NCBI GenBank assembly: GCA_946902875.1
Contig: OX336340.1
Span: forward strand, 17,685,566 to 17,749,565
From: Nematopogon swammerdamellus
Taxonomy: Eukaryota > Arthropoda > Insecta > Lepidoptera > Adelidae
Reading direction: 5' to 3'
DNA length: 64,000 nt
Shown: positions 1-13,983 of the stretch, piece by piece
How positions within the stretch are numbered: position 1 is the first letter of the stretch
Layout of the letters: every line of letters starts with the position of its first letter
Notes under the pieces: generated by a model
Seen by the model: only the letters and a program-made list of their open reading frames with translations
Database searches by the model: none
What the model was told of the DNA's origin: nothing
Position numbers and translations under genes: made by a program

Positions 1-986
1 TAAATTTTGATCAATGTATTACTTGTTAGCTCAATTTTGTTGTGCTATTCAATAGATGAAATCTATTGTTTTATATTTTCTTCTATATTTTGGACTTCAA
101 CAATACAAACTTTTATTGAACCCCCTTTGAAGGGGGTTGTGGAACTGGCTCCACTAAATTCGTATGGACCCTCTGTCCATACGATATTTATCCATCGCCA
201 GTCCCCGTGACTCCCAACGCAGATAAATTTGTACTTAAGTTACAAATTTATTATTTGTTCCTAGGAGTCCCCGTTTTCTAATCTGTACAAAATATACATC
301 TTCAGACAGATTTACCAATTTAACCTCGTAGTGTTATGTTGGAGTTCAAAAGATATTCTTTTGTCCTCCCTAAAGGCAGAAGTGTATGCTTTTAATTGTG
401 AGTGTATAGTGTATATGTTCTGGTTTACATTTCTGTGGCTATCTATTGATATACCTACAGAAATTGTTTTATTCCAAATGATGCGGTCAGGGGTCCACCT
501 TTCACCGAAATCAATTAGGAATATTTTCTTAAGGGATTATTAAAATTGTGTGCTGGTCATAATCTATATAACCTATACAGGTATGTTTAAACCTGCTTTA
601 CGCAGTCTCCCTACGTGCTAAAACGTAACTAGCCAGAATGTTGCATGTGCATATATATTACAAAATTTACCTTTGAATTCCACTATCCTAACCGGTCTGA
701 CACGATTCACTAAAATCACCTTAAATAAAACACCATTACAAATAGAATAGCGTAAAATAATAAACTCAAACGAAACCACAACACCCGCCACTGAATCTAA
801 TCGCGAAGTTAACACTTAATAAAAATATACTTTTATATCAAAATACGGTAAAACCACTGATTTTATATATTTAAATTCGACATATTTTTAATAATTACGC
901 GTGGTTCAAACACTCTTATATACGTAGGATTTACGAATTTAAAGATCGGGTTTTGTTTCTTTTAATCTTCTCTATATTTTAAAATA

Positions 987-2310
987 CCTTCCCAATGTAC
1001 TAGTCCTCATGGTAGGCCAGTTCGGACATAGTGTCATTGTAAAAGTTCTTTGGAAGTCCTTCCATCACCAGTCAAGATTCCAGAATCCAGCTCAACCTTC
1101 ATCCAGAACTCAAAAGGCTCAAAAAGAACATCCAAAATATAATTCGCAACCTAGTTGAAAATTCCTATATCACCCCCAAAATTACAAAATCCAGCTCAAC
1201 CTTCATTTGCAACTCCGAAAGCTTTACAGAAATTCCCACACTAAAATTCACGAATCAAACAAACTCTATTCACTGACTTCCTTTATGTGCGTGAAATTTA
1301 TGATCAGGTCACAGTCCATTATATTTTAATATAAAATAAAACCTTCCCAATGTACCAGTCCTCATGGTAGGCCAGTTCGGACATAGTGTCATTGTAAAAG
1401 TTCTTTGGAAGTCCTTCCATCACCAGTCAAGATTCCAGAATCCAGCTCAACCTTCATCCAGAACTCAAAAGGCTCAAAAAGAGCATCCAAAATATATCTC
1501 GCAAACTAGTTGAAAACTCCTATATCACCCCCAAAATTACAAAATCCAGCTCAACCTTCATTTGCAACTCCGAAAGCTTTACAGAAATTCCCACACTAAA
1601 ATTTACGAAACAAACAAACTCTATTCACCGGTTTCTTTACAAAATCATTTATGTACTAGAAAACCTTCCCAATGTACCAGTCCTCATGGTAGGCCAGTTC
1701 GGACATAGTGTCATTGTAAAAGTTCTTTGGAAGTCCTTCCATCACCAGTCAAGATTCCAGAATCCAGCTCAACCTTCATCCAGAACTCAAAAGGCTCAAA
1801 AAGAGCATCCAAAATATATCTCGCAAACTAGTTGAAAACTCCTATATCACCCCCAAAATTACAAAATCCAGCTCAACCTTCATTTGCAACTCCGAAAGCT
1901 TTACAGAAGTTCCCACACTAAAATTTACGAAACAAACAAACTCTATTCACCGGTTTCTTTACAAAATCATTTATGTACTAAGAAAACCTTCCCAATGTAC
2001 CAGTCCTCATGGTAGGCCAGTTCGGACATAGTGTCATTGTAAAAGTGCTTTGGAAGTCCTTCCATCACCAGTCAAGATTCCAGAATCCAGCTCGACCTTC
2101 ATCCAGAACTCAAAAGGCTCAAAAAGAACATCCAAAATATTTTCCGTAAAACTAGTTGAAAACCCCTATATCACCCCCAAAATTACAAAATCCAGCTCAA
2201 CCTTCATTTGCAACTCCGAAAGCTTTACAGAAGTTCCCACACTAATATTCACGAAATTAAACTAATTCCATTCACCGGTTTCTTTACCAAATCCATTTAC
2301 TAAGAAAACC
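987..2310. repeat. Tandem array of about 320-355 bp units in the left terminal repeat
   Basis: The phrase CCTTCCCAATGTAC starts near 987, 1342, 1664 and 1987, giving periods of about 355, 322 and 323 bp. Each unit also carries a run near GGCCAGTTCGGACATAGTG and the doubled phrase AATCCAGCTCAACCTTCAT, so the unit looks internally duplicated. The copies differ by scattered substitutions. The same array recurs at 17627-18950 in the right terminal repeat. No coding role is seen. Confidence 0.9.
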
Positions 2311-2569
2311 CAATCAAAAATACACGCGAGCGAAGCCGAGTGAAATTATTCACTAAGAAAACCCAATCGAAAATACACGCGAGCGAAGCCGAGCGATACT
2401 TCTTTTCCCGAACTTATTCGAAAACTCACGCGAGCGGAGCAGTACTAACTTTCGTACCTGGACTCTCGCTAAATACGCACGACCGTCTCCTTCGACTCCC
2501 AAAACAGACTGAACTCCCCACGCTCTCCTCCCTCTCCTTTTATAATCTTTCCTCGTGTCACAATCCTGA

Positions 2570-4290
2570 CACGCAGGAACAAATCGAACGGTGGCCTCCT
2601 AGTATGGCCATGACACGTTCGTGTCACGGAGCGCGATTTTGTATGGAGATTGAATTTCGATTTTTAGTATGGGCTGGACACGTTTGTGTCACGCAGGAAC
2701 AAATCGATCGGCTGCCTCGTAGTATGGCCGTGTCACGTTTCTGTCCGGACTCGTAATTTTGTATGGAGGATAATTTTATGTTTTTAGTATGAACTGGACA
2801 CGTTTGTGACACGATATAAATTCGATTTTGGAGGGAAAACAAACCCTCTTCGTACCTTCCACATGGTACCTAAAGCTGTTTCGCTCGTCAGCGATGCGAT
2901 TTACCTCTACTTCGGGGGTTTTAACACCACTTCCCCGCACCCATTGTGCATCTCCGCATGCAGAGAACTGTTGCTTTTGTTATATAAATTAATTGATGTT
3001 ATTACATGTGCTTTATTAATAAATCGACTTTTAGCGCCATAACGGAGTGTTTTATTTATATATTTTTGTTTAATATCGTCTATATTCTTCGAGTATTTTC
3101 ATTTAAAATGCTAACGTTCCAAGTTGTTAGTTTTCTTATTGTCTATATATTAATTCCTGTACATGCGTGATACCATCTTCCGTGTTTGATAATACTATTC
3201 ATGTACGGAACCTGGACACGCAGAAACCAATCGAAATCTCCTTACCATCGTCGTGTTTTATTCATGTCAGGACACGAAACCATTCCTTCATACTAACACC
3301 GCTTAACGAAAACCCCTCCCGCACCGCTTGACAAATTACCTCAGGTCGCTCCGCCTCGCCCCGCGGCCCACGCGCGCCCGCAGCTCGGTAATACCTCACC
3401 CCTTGTCTTGTTTACCTCATACCTCTCTCCGCCCCGCGCGCACGCTCCAACGGATATTTATTTGAATGTTGGCGTCATACTCAATGAAACGTTGTTTTGT
3501 TTTATTTTATGTTTTTGTTTAATAACTGGTACTTTGTTTATATACTCTTCCCTTTATAAAATGTTTAGTGTATTAGTTTGAATCATTAATAAATAATTAT
3601 TAAAATAATTTTAGACCCTGTGCGATATCTTCACAGAGATCACGAAACTTCAAATTCCCATAAACTCCGTCATGTCCAGATTCCAGACACGCAGGAACAA
3701 ATAGACCAGCGACCTCATAGTATGGCCGTGTCACATTCGTGTCCTGACACGAATTTAGTATGGAGATTAAATTGAATCATTAGTATGGACTCGACACGAA
3801 TCGGACACGCAGGAACAAATCGAACGGCGCCCTCTTAGTATGGCCGTGACACGTTCTTGACACGCAGGAACTAAACGCTCGGTTGCCTCGTAGTATGGCC
3901 GTGACACGTTCGTGTCACAGAGCGAAATTTCGTATGGAGATAGAATTTAATTTTTAGTATGGGCTGGACACGGTTGTGACACGCTCGAACAAATCGAACG
4001 GTGGCCTCGTAGTATGGCCGTGTCACATTCGTGTCCTGATACTATTTTAGTATGGAGATAAAATTAGATTAATTAGTATGTGCTGGACACGGTTGTGTCA
4101 TGCAGGAACAAATCGAACGGCGGCCTCGTAGTATGGCCGTGTCACATTCGTGTCCTAACACAAATTTAGTATGGAAATAAAAATAAATTATTAGTATGAG
4201 CTTGTCACGTTTCTGACACATAGGAACAAAACGTACGGTGGCCCCGCAGTATGAGCGTGTCACGATCGTGTCTTGACAATAATTCATTCT
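2570..4290. repeat. GTGTCACG-rich palindromic tandem units in the left terminal repeat
   Basis: Units of roughly 130 bp contain CACGCAGGAACAAATCGAACGG, then a phrase near CCTCGTAGTATGGCCGTG, then TCACGTTCGTGTC-type palindromes. About two units lie at 2570-2830 and five at 3690-4290, separated by AT-rich and CpG-rich sequence. The palindrome of GTGTCA and TGACAC half-sites recurs at near-regular spacing, which could make hairpins or arrayed protein-binding sites. The same units lie at 19210-19470 and 20330-20930. Confidence 0.75.
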
Positions 4291-5333
4291 TTCATACTAA
4301 CAACTCGCAGCGAAATAATCACTACTCGCGCTCCTTGACTCGCTACCTCATGCCGCGCTCAAACGGCGTGATGATACCGCGATCTCTGACCCCGCGCCCG
4401 CAAGACGCGCGCCTTCTTACCTCACCTCTCCGCCGTTTCGTACGCGCCCATGTCTTGTTCCCCTCTCACCGCGTGTCAGGATTACCTCATGCTACCTTCC
4501 CCGCCTCGGCGCTCTATAGTGTTTTATATGCGAACCAACTGATGTTATTATATTTCTTGTTTGTCTAATTGCGCGTCGTATTGTAATGGCCGTTCGCGCC
4601 ATTTTATTTCTTAGTGGAGTGTGCAGTCACGATTGAATTTATTAGGTGATTAGTTAAATTGTAATATAAATTATTTTGTTAATGAAACGTTTTAATGTTC
4701 TATAATTTAGCTTTGAATTACTATTGGCTATATATTTATCTTTTTTACCTTGTGTGATTCCATCACAGTCGCCCGCATAGAGGTTCGTAACGAAGCAAAG
4801 TCAACGGAACCTCATTCCGTGACGCTTGATCTCGTTAAGAAGCTATATACATTATGATCTTGAAAATTACTTCTTCTTTGTTAGGGTTTTATTGTTCCCT
4901 TCCAAGAAGTTTGTATATATAATTATTTATCACTGTTAGGGTTCAAGTTCCCTTCCAGAGACCCCCTTCTTCTATAATTTTTAATTTGTGTGTTTTTTTT
5001 TTTTCAACACCATCTGTCCACGTGCTTTAGGAAGTTCTTACCCTCCAGCTTAGGATTTATCTCCCTTAGCTTAAAGAGAAAAGATTTTTAGAATGCATAC
5101 CACAACCTTACCACCTCCGGCTTAGACCATGTTTGCACTCTTTCCCTTATCTTCCATTTGCAGCTCGTGCCAATACTACATTAAACAAATATTTTAGTGT
5201 AATTGATTTAGTTTATTATTAATAAATCTAGGAATTTAGGCAAAAGTTATCACCTCAAAGCCTTAGATCCCTATATTCTGCCTCTAACAGATTTCCCAAC
5301 AGTGCAGGAACCTCTAGTCTCATCCTTTACCGT

Positions 5334-6485
5334 ATGGGCCGAAACAGAACATCACCGCTTACAGTGCAATACACACCTTACCACCTCCGGCTTAGGCTAT
5401 GCAAGCAGTTCGGCAGGACAGAACTGGTCCGTGAAGAACACATAACACACCTTACCACCTCCGGCTTAGGCTATGCATGTATCCTAGCACAACAAGCTTC
5501 CATTAAAGGCAGAGTAGTCGGGATACATATTTTCAAAAGACTTCGAAATCGACTCATGCATCATTTTGGATCCTAACTCACCTATTGACGAATAGACGGA
5601 CTCGGTATGCTTGTAAACGATTCTACTTTAACTCCTCCAACATTTCTCCGGTTAATGATTTCAAACCAAATACTACACTCATTCACTGTAAATAGACCAG
5701 AAAATGTCATCCTGAACTTCCAACGCTCCATTTTTTTGTGTTCGGAACGCCTTTAGTAGACGATGTCATAATCCCTCCCCAGCGTGAGTCAGACTCAGTA
5801 AAATGTAAAGTTCTGCACTTAAGGCATTTTCACCTCACCTTTTCTAAGTCCCAAATTGTGTGTTCTTCACACTGAATTTAATTTAACATTATTTTCGAAG
5901 CAATGTATGGGAAAACCAAACGAAGCCAAAGTATCCTGATTCCTTGTAAAGGTCCCTTCAGGTTAGAGCGCTGCTCTCATTAGAAGGAAATTTCACTACA
6001 GAGTACAGACACTACAATACCCGCAGGTTTACTCGCGTATTTTACACAAACATCCAAAACCATCCACTCAAGTCAACAAGTCTATTTTAAATTTTTGTTA
6101 CTTCTTATTTAGAAGTAATTTAGTCTAACTCTCCTCACTGTACAGCATTTTATTTATTTATTTTGTCATATTTGTTTCCCGTTTTTTTTTTTTTTTATAC
6201 TTATTTATATTAATTTTATATATTTATAAAATAAATTATCTATATAAAATTTATACAAACAGACATAAACAAAAGACGGTATTCTCGCCGGCGACGGGAG
6301 ACGAGAATTATTATTATTATTATTATTTATCGTAAGGACCGATACAGTACATCACTGTTTACAATGCAATACACGCCTTACCACTCCTGGCTTAGGCTAT
6401 GTAAGCAGTTCGGCAGGACAGAACTGGTCCGTGAAGAACACATAACACACCTTACCATCACCGGCTTAGGCTATGCAAGTAGTTC
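5334..6485. repeat. Duplicated 146-bp block with CTTACCACCTCCGGCTTAG motif
   Basis: Bases 5334-5480 and 6336-6482 are near-identical blocks. Each contains two copies of the phrase CCTTACCACCTCCGGCTTAG flanking GCAGTTCGGCAGGACAGAAC. A related single motif occurs at about 5105. Between the copies is low-complexity AT-rich sequence. It looks like segmental duplication inside the giant element. Confidence 0.85.
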
Positions 6486-6864
6486 ATTATTTTTTTTTTC
6501 TTTTTATTTTAGAATTAATTAATATATTTATTTATTATTTTTTTTCTTCGCCCGCATGACTTTACTTACTCTGTGAAATTTAATTTTAATTTTCTAACCC
6601 GTATGAATCTATTTATTTTAACAATAATTTAATGAGCACTACTCTAGTGGTTTATTTACAGTATTTATGAGAATGTAACCCACAACTACGTCTATCAACA
6701 ATTCAATACGCTCGCTACCGACAAAGTATCCTTAACATGATAAAAGTCACCGATAGATAACGTGATAATAGAAATTGAAGAAGGTTTTGTATAGTGTAAC
6801 GATTATGCGTAACAGTAGGTTGTTTCACATAATCAATTTTGACAAGGCGCTTAATAAAATTACA

Positions 6865-7130
6865 TTTTTTTTTTTTTTTTTTTTTTAATTTTACTTTATT
6901 TTACAAAGTTATTCCATTAGATAAATTTTCTCTGGTTCCTATTTTATCACAATCCTTTTCCTTTGTAGGTTTTCTTGTAACCTGTAAAATAACACAAAAT
7001 GTCAATATTTTATATATTTTACAAAAAATTTTTTTTTTTTTTATAAATATTTACTAACCTGTTTGTAAATGCTTAGAAGGATTGTTTTTTTTTTTTTTTT
7101 TTAAAGAAAAAAAAAATTTTTTTTTTTTTT
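6865..7130. repeat. Poly-T and A/T low-complexity tracts
   Basis: Long T runs occur at about 6866-6886, 7029-7042 and 7086-7128, the last passing through A9-T14-type sequence. Base counts in such runs are unreliable. No other feature is visible here. Confidence 0.9.
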
Positions 7131-7149
7131 ATTAAATCATTTTATTAGT

Positions 7150-7440
7150 CTTTTTCTATAAAATTAAACATGTTTACATACTGTTAAATTACATAAAATG
7201 TATCAAAATCATATTTTCAATCTTCTTAAATAAAATTAAACCTGTTACAACCTGTTGAATTACATGAAATGCAACAAAAATCGTTTTATTAACTTTCTTC
7301 TATAAAATTAAACCTGTTTACAACCTGTTAAATTACATAAAATGCAACAAAATTAATTTTATTAATCTTCTTCTATGAAATTAAACCTGTTTACAAACTG
7401 TTAAATTACATAAAATACAACAAAAATCAATCTCCTTAAA
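7150..7440. repeat. Degenerate 65-75 bp tandem repeat
   Basis: Four units share AAATTAAACCTGTTTACAA, then CTGTTAAATTACATAAAATG, then an A/T-rich ending with TCTTCT. They lie around 7160, 7233, 7308 and 7380. Units differ by small indels. Non-coding. Confidence 0.8.
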
Positions 7441-7559
7441 ATTAAACTTATATTAACAATGTGTACTTGTGTTCTTTATTGTAATTTTTATCACAGATGC
7501 ATCACGCCAGAACTAGCGAGATTTAATTTTAAACCCTATCGAACATGTTAATGTCCTCA

Positions 7560-7905
7560 TATTATAATAAAGGAATTCTAGCTGGGACGCACAAGAATTA
7601 ACCTAAAACCCTAACAGAGAATGTTAAGTGACCCCCCTTTTTATAAGGAATTCACGCTGGGACGCACGTGAATTAACCTAAAACCCTAACAGAGAACGTT
7701 AAGTGACCCCCCTTTTTTATAAGGAATTCACGCTGGGACGCACGTGAATTAACCTAAAACCCTAACAGAGAACGTTAAGTGACCCCCCTTTTTTTATAAG
7801 GAATTCACGCTGGGACGCTCGTGAATTAACCTAAAACCCTAACAGAGAATGTTAAGTGACCCCCCTTTTTATAAGGAATTCACGCTGGGACGCACGTGAA
7901 TTAAC
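7560..7905. repeat. 76-bp tandem repeat, about 4.5 units
   Basis: GCTGGGACGC starts at 7581, 7656, 7732, 7809 and 7884, giving periods of 75-77 bp. Each unit has AAGGAATTCACGCTGGGACG, CGTGAATTAACCTAAAACCC, TAACAGAGAA and a C6-T5 run. GAATTCACG and CGTGAATT form a short inverted pair inside each unit. Confidence 0.92.
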
Positions 7906-8150
7906 CCAAAACCTGTATGAAAGGTAAACACCCTGTATGAATGGATGACACCCAGTATGAACGGAAAACACCCTGTATGTATGGAAAACATCCTGTATGA
8001 ATAGAAAACACCCTGTATGAATAGAAAACCCCCTGTATGAATGGACACCAGTATGAACGGAAAACACCCTGTATGAATAGAAAACCCCCTGTATGAATGG
8101 AAAACCCCCTGTATGAATGGACACCCAGTATGAACGGAAAACACCACGGA
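7906..8150. repeat. 22-bp tandem repeat (CCCTGTATGAATGGAAAACA type)
   Basis: About eleven short units of the form CCCTGTATGAATGGAAAACA, with some CAGTATGAACGG variants, directly follow the 76-bp array. All three reverse frames stay open through the array simply because of the repeat, which explains the long shadow frames here. It is a minisatellite, not a gene. Confidence 0.92.
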
Positions 8151-11100
8151 CTCCGCAACCGATGCAATTAACCGGTCTAATTGCACAACTAACTCTTAAA
8201 ATTTCCCTCTTTTTTTTTTTTTTAAAATCTACCTCTTTTTTTTTTTTTTCAGCAAGTACCCATCCAATGCCTAATCCCCTAAATCACTCAAACCCCGTAA
8301 TACCCCTTACAATTCCACTTCACAAACTATTCTGTGAGAAATTATCATTTAACCTCTATTCAAACTTTTACCAATTCACACTTTCCGTTATGAATTCCTG
8401 GAAGTAACGAACTTCAAAAGTTTCAGGCACTGATCATCCCCTCACACATTCATTCGTCCGGAACCGTTCACTCAGAATGTATACCCATTACTTCTCTAGT
8501 ATGCTCGTCCATTGGCAACGCCCAATTACAACAAAAGTTATCCAAACAATCTTACACATACAGATATAAATAAATATCCATAATTTCATTCCAACAAATG
8601 TTGCGCAATCATATGCAGTGTCCGAGCACATTCGTCGTTTATCCGATACTCTGTAGCAGACAGACGCCCGATCGTCGACCACGCCTAAGCATAAAATGGA
8701 ACGCTCCTCCTTCAGTTAAGTGCACCTATAACCCCATAGGTAGGCAAGAGCAGAATAAAATTAAAGTGAAACACCGAGCGAGGTGGGAAACCCCTGGAAA
8801 TGCCCACGTCCAGCAGCAGTCTGACACAGGCCGCTGCCGACTAATACGAACCAAGGTATTTATATAAGACCCCCTACAAAATATATAAACACATTCGTGC
8901 CGAAACTTTACGCTGTCACTTTACCTTTCAAAATACTCATCAATGAGCAAGTTCAAGATCTTTAGTTATGGTAAACCTTAAATAAATAATATAAATTTAA
9001 ACTAATTCGGATTAATGTAACTCTCATACTTTTAACATTATCATTTAATAGGCTATACACTCAGCAGCCCGACCGTGGTAATTCCACTCGATCGACGAGC
9101 TCGAGCAAAGTGAACGAGTAGGTATAAATGGCACCGTCGTATCTGTCAAATGTACAAGTGAGTGAGTGCACGAAACGGTCTCGTGGTCTACTCGAACTCG
9201 TACGTCGTTCCACCACATTTTGACAGTCATTGGCAAAGTTGCACGAAATGTGAACTCGGACTTCGAGTCATCTTGACGTATACGCTCACTCAAACACTTG
9301 ATTGATTTTGATCATCCCCTGCGATAGTTTAGAAAATCTCAAGGTTGATCACATGCCAAATTAATGATTCCCTTCTTTGAATCTAGTGTAGAGGTATTTA
9401 AACATGTATTATTCTATCTACAAGTTGTTCATTCCTTCATTCATTAAGTATTCACTCAAATATTATAGATAAAATACAAGTAGGTACTTATGTACCTATC
9501 ACTAAAATAAAATAAGAATAAAGTCTGTACCTAGGCACACACACACACACACAACACACCACACATACCACACATACCACACGCCACATTCCGACCATCA
9601 ACCCGACAACCGGGGCAAGCAGAGCAACCGGTGCCGCGCCACACACACCCAACCACTTCAAGCAGCAAGCAAGCACGAAGACCCACCCCTCCGCACGACT
9701 CGGCGGAAGGACCACGACAATGCGACAGGGGCCAGCCCGCCGCCCCTCAGCACGGCATCATGTTCCCCGCACCCCAGCCGCCTCCTCCTCTACACGCACA
9801 GGGAGAAACGCAGCGGGGCCACTATCATTAATACCGACCGGCTCACATGCACGGTACCGTTGTTAATGCTAAATAAAGTCTTGTGTTCTAAGTACACGAC
9901 TCATATCAATTTGACAGTGCCTATCTAAGTATGTACCTACCTATGTAACTAAATTATAGGTGACCGGTAGTGGAGCTATAGTGTATAACCAAGTATGATA
10001 ATAATAGATAGGTACATACAGGAGTTATTTATTTTTAGATAGTTAGGTATCTACAGCTATGTATTACCCGTCGGAATTTCTATATAGGCATTATAGGCTA
10101 GGCACCTCCTCTCCTCGAATAAATGCGCTTTCCTCCGCACTTCACCGCGGTCTCACCTCGTTAGTACCGTTATCGGGGTATTTTTGTGGCTAGGTAATAT
10201 GGCTGGAGGAAAGGCGGAGGGTTGAGGGGAAGAGATTCAAAATGATTGTCATCATCACTCACACAACTGGCTGACCGACCGACAACCAACATCACGTGTG
10301 TTACCACGATGTAATTTTTACCAATACTAAATAGCTACTCTTAAATATCGAGGTGTTCAATTTATACGCGTTTTCAATTTAGTCAATACTCTTTTTCCTC
10401 TTTTAATTAACATAAAGATTCTGACAAATAGTATACATACTATATTGACCGTTTGATACCTGACAAAATGAGCGCTTTGCATTCTAGGTAGCATAATACA
10501 TTTAGTAAAATTTAATAGTGGCAAGATTGGTGGATCGACACTCGCTCGATAATTTCGTCACCTGTACAACATTCGCATGCGCACTCACCCGTACGCCGGT
10601 ACCAAAATAATTTGCTTCGTGCGATCGATCGAGTCGAACGCAACCCGAACTCGTCGTGCGAGCGAAACCAGCACGGCAGGGGCCCTGATGTTTACTTTTG
10701 TAAAAGGGAGGAAAAGTTTAATTTGAATTTTAAATATAATTATTTTGTTCCAGCGACACCTATCTCACTATGTATAACAATGCCCAACAAAATTTTCTAC
10801 GTTGTAATGTCAAAACTTCACTAATACACCAATAGATGGCAAGTAAATAGAATACTCCATGTTTCGCAAAACTCACTTCCAAACATAATACTAGTATTGT
10901 ATAAGTATAATTTGCTTCTGCAAAATCATTAAGCATTTTTCATAACCCCTCACTCCCTCCCTGCCTCTTAACCACTTCCTTTCAGATGTCACTATGATGT
11001 GAACATTGTGAACTGTGGGTATGTTTATTTCCTAATTTTAAATTTTTTCCCTTTTCCCTTCTTTTTCCCATTTTCCCGGGTTCTTGAGTATTTGAGTACC

Positions 11101-12999
11101 CTACCAAATCTTTCTCCATTCGACTTATTTTCTTTCCCCTTTTTTTTCTCCTTTTCGGATTTACTCCGAAATTCACTCCGTAAGGTTGGTACTTATTTGT
11201 TTTAGTACGCAAGTCTGGTCCCCTTACGCTGTGAAAGCAAAACAAACACTAGCAATGGTTCTTATTGTTCGCGATAAGATCCATATTCCTTCAAATATTT
11301 TTGAACCGGGCGCCCTGAGTCAGTTAATACACAACCACAGCAACGTTACCATTTATATGGAATTATCCATTTTTAAATGATTTTCAAGATAAAATGTGGA
11401 ATTAAATATCCGGGCATTTCATACTAGTTTTATCATTTTACAGATTTCCACATAAGAAGATCAGTTTGGAATATGGATTTTCTATAAAGCTTTTCTATAA
11501 CATCCACATTTAAATGATTATCCAATCGCATATTGATTCTTAGAAAGCCTAGAACTGAAATGCCGCCACGGTTTTGCATCTTGTGTGAATATAATGAATG
11601 ACCGGCCAATATACGACCTCACTTCATTCTTTTCAAAATCTAAATCGTATTTAAATTAAATTAATAATCTACTTATAATATCTAAGCTATTTGCTCTAAT
11701 AATTTGGCGGAACAGGTTTCACACGAATGCCTACCTACCCCGTTAATGCTGGCCACACTGAACTGAACCAAACTCGAATCAACCATACAGCCGCATCAAT
11801 CCTCTATTCAAAATGGTGGCACCAATGTATTATTTCCGGCAACTCTTAGACCCACCCCTTCATTCACGTAATTTTCACAAGCAAACAGCTCACATACAAC
11901 CGACCCATAAAACAGGCAACATCTACTGTCCACCTCCAGTGGCAATGGGCTGAGTACGTCAGGCAAAAAATTTTTTCTGGACAACAGTGTCTTGCTCCGA
12001 CATCCGCAGACAGGATACTTAATATAGGAAAACCTCCACTTCCAGTCAATACGTTGACATAAGATAATTAATGGAATCCAATAATACACATCTTCAGAAT
12101 TGAATTTCTACATAGAAAAGTTAATGCATACGTTTTCTATTAGACCGTCATCACATCCATTCAATTTCCCCAATAATGTTAGTGAGACAAGATACGACTA
12201 TCTTATCTTCTAACTCCCAATCACGTTGTAAGAATACATAAATACTAATATATCCATGTACTCGCTTTTATAAAATGAACAAACTCATACAACTAGACAA
12301 ATATTTATGCTTCGTTCCCATACACAAAATATATGACTTCAGTTAACACGGAATCCATATACCTACATTAGCTCAAACATACTTCCTCAAATACATACCA
12401 TCCAACATTTCCAATTCATAACTAAGTTGATAAAATGGATCTACACTGTTTGATAGTGAAATACGCCTTCGACAACACACCGCAACAAACCATCAACTAG
12501 TAATTCTATTGCGTGTCGCCTCGGACTAGGCGCTTAATAGCCTTCTTGCTTGATTTTCAACAAACACTTTTAACTTCATTTTTCTGAATCGTTGTAAAAC
12601 TGTAGTCCCTTCCATTATCTATATTAATTGGCACAATTATAATGTTCTAATTAGCTGAAACGTTACATCTAATATCAAACTTCTGCTCTACAGCCAATTA
12701 TATACATTACTGCTTGACAAATACATACAATCACAAACTGATATATATATTTTATTCCAACCCACATCTCAAGCAGTGAAATAAACAGCGTTATACTGCT
12801 GACCACACTAACGTATATTCAATTCCACAGATAACCAACACTCCGACATGGCATCCATAAAACCTATCTCCCACACATACCAACATGCTGCATCCAGGCA
12901 AGTCAACCTTCACATTGCAACAAGATACAGGGTCCTTTTCCCGCACTACCTAACAGTATAACCGTGCCAAGGTGAGAAGTGGCCAGTCCGTCACTCGCC

Positions 13000-13331
13000 A
13001 TCCGCAGAGTTTCGCCTCACGCACAGTCACCCCTTTCTACTAGCATAAAACTACTCTCTCTTCACAACATATTACTTGATAAAATTTTAATTCTTCAGTA
13101 AAAAAATCTCCCGATGCGCCCCAACAAATTCGCAAGAAGCAAAACATCGCAAGTTCGTTTTTTTTTTTCTTTCCCTACAAAGCGCGATTCGTCATCCGCA
13201 AAGTTCCGCCTCACTCACAATCACTCCTATATATTATCGTAAAACTATACTCTCTTCTTAACATATTACTTGATAAAAGTTTTTTAATTCATCAGTAAAA
13301 AATCTCCCGATGCGCCCCAACAAATTCGCCT
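13000..13331. repeat. Direct duplication of a roughly 135-bp block
   Basis: Bases 13000-13134 and 13191-13331 are diverged copies. Both run from CATCCGCA through ACATATTACTTGATAAAA to TCTCCCGATGCGCCCCAACA, at an offset of about 191-196 bp. A second, weaker pair lies near 13560-13690 (TAGTAGAACGGACAGAC and TAGTAGAACAGGCAGAC). Confidence 0.8.
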
Positions 13332-13983
13332 CGCCTGGCGACAATTCCAAATTGTAACCGTCCGGCCTCTCATTTGTTCTTATGAAACTGCAAGTTTCTG
13401 ACGCTGTAGCCGGCATGTTCATATTATTAATGTTTAAGTGGCACTATAGAACCGGACGTAAAACGAACTCATAGCATCCCAATGCTTTACAATGACACAG
13501 CACAACAATAAAACCCTCAATTGCACTCCAGGAGTACTGACAGAAACAAAATCTACATACGCTTATTACAGAACTCCTCATTCCTTCCGAATTAACTGTC
13601 AATTCTAGTAGAACGGACAGACACAACCATTCTACAGAACTCTACATTTACCCTGAAACAAATTTCAACTTTAGTAGAACAGGCAGACATACAAGCAGAC
13701 AGCGTAGGCTCCGCAAAACGATTTCCTCATTCGCTTTTTGTGCACCAACCTGCATCCTACAACTTGTAATATTCTATGCTATGCCGCTTAATACTATATT
13801 AACCGAGGCACAACGCCGATCACTCAACCCATACACATCTCAAGACTTAGTGCATGACAAAATAAATTGTATTTTCTGCGCATTGTTTTCCCGACGAGAT
13901 ACTTGACACAACAGAAGAACCGTACTACTGTTAACATCGCTAATGGCCTTCCCATTCCTCAATTACTTCGCCAACCACGCCGC

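Larger units (their letters stand above)
1..4767. repeat. Left copy of the 4.8 kb terminal direct repeat (start cut by window edge)
   Basis: This copy matches 16641-21407 and diverges exactly after CATCACA (4761-4767), where internal sequence begins. If the right copy starts at 16612, about 28 bases of this copy lie outside the window. It contains an AT-rich first kilobase, a 320-bp tandem array (987-2310), a GTGTCACG-rich palindromic array (2570-2830 and 3690-4290), and two CpG-rich patches (3320-3460 and 4360-4520). Its short open frames show no family resemblance and are probably fortuitous. Confidence 0.8.

Noticed and set aside
2340..2756. 138-residue plus-strand frame in the terminal repeat, present twice
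   Set aside because: It spans the GTGTCACG repeat units and has no domain. Its duplication simply follows the 4.8 kb repeat.
4768..4800. Primer-binding site after the left terminal repeat
   Set aside because: GTCGCCCGCATAGAGG does not start with TGG and does not match the end of a tRNA I can recall, so it was not annotated.
7852..8186. Overlapping reverse-strand frames reading SIHTGCFPFIQGVF-type repeats
   Set aside because: All three reverse frames are open at once because of the 22-bp tandem repeat. This is a by-product of periodic DNA, not a repeat protein.
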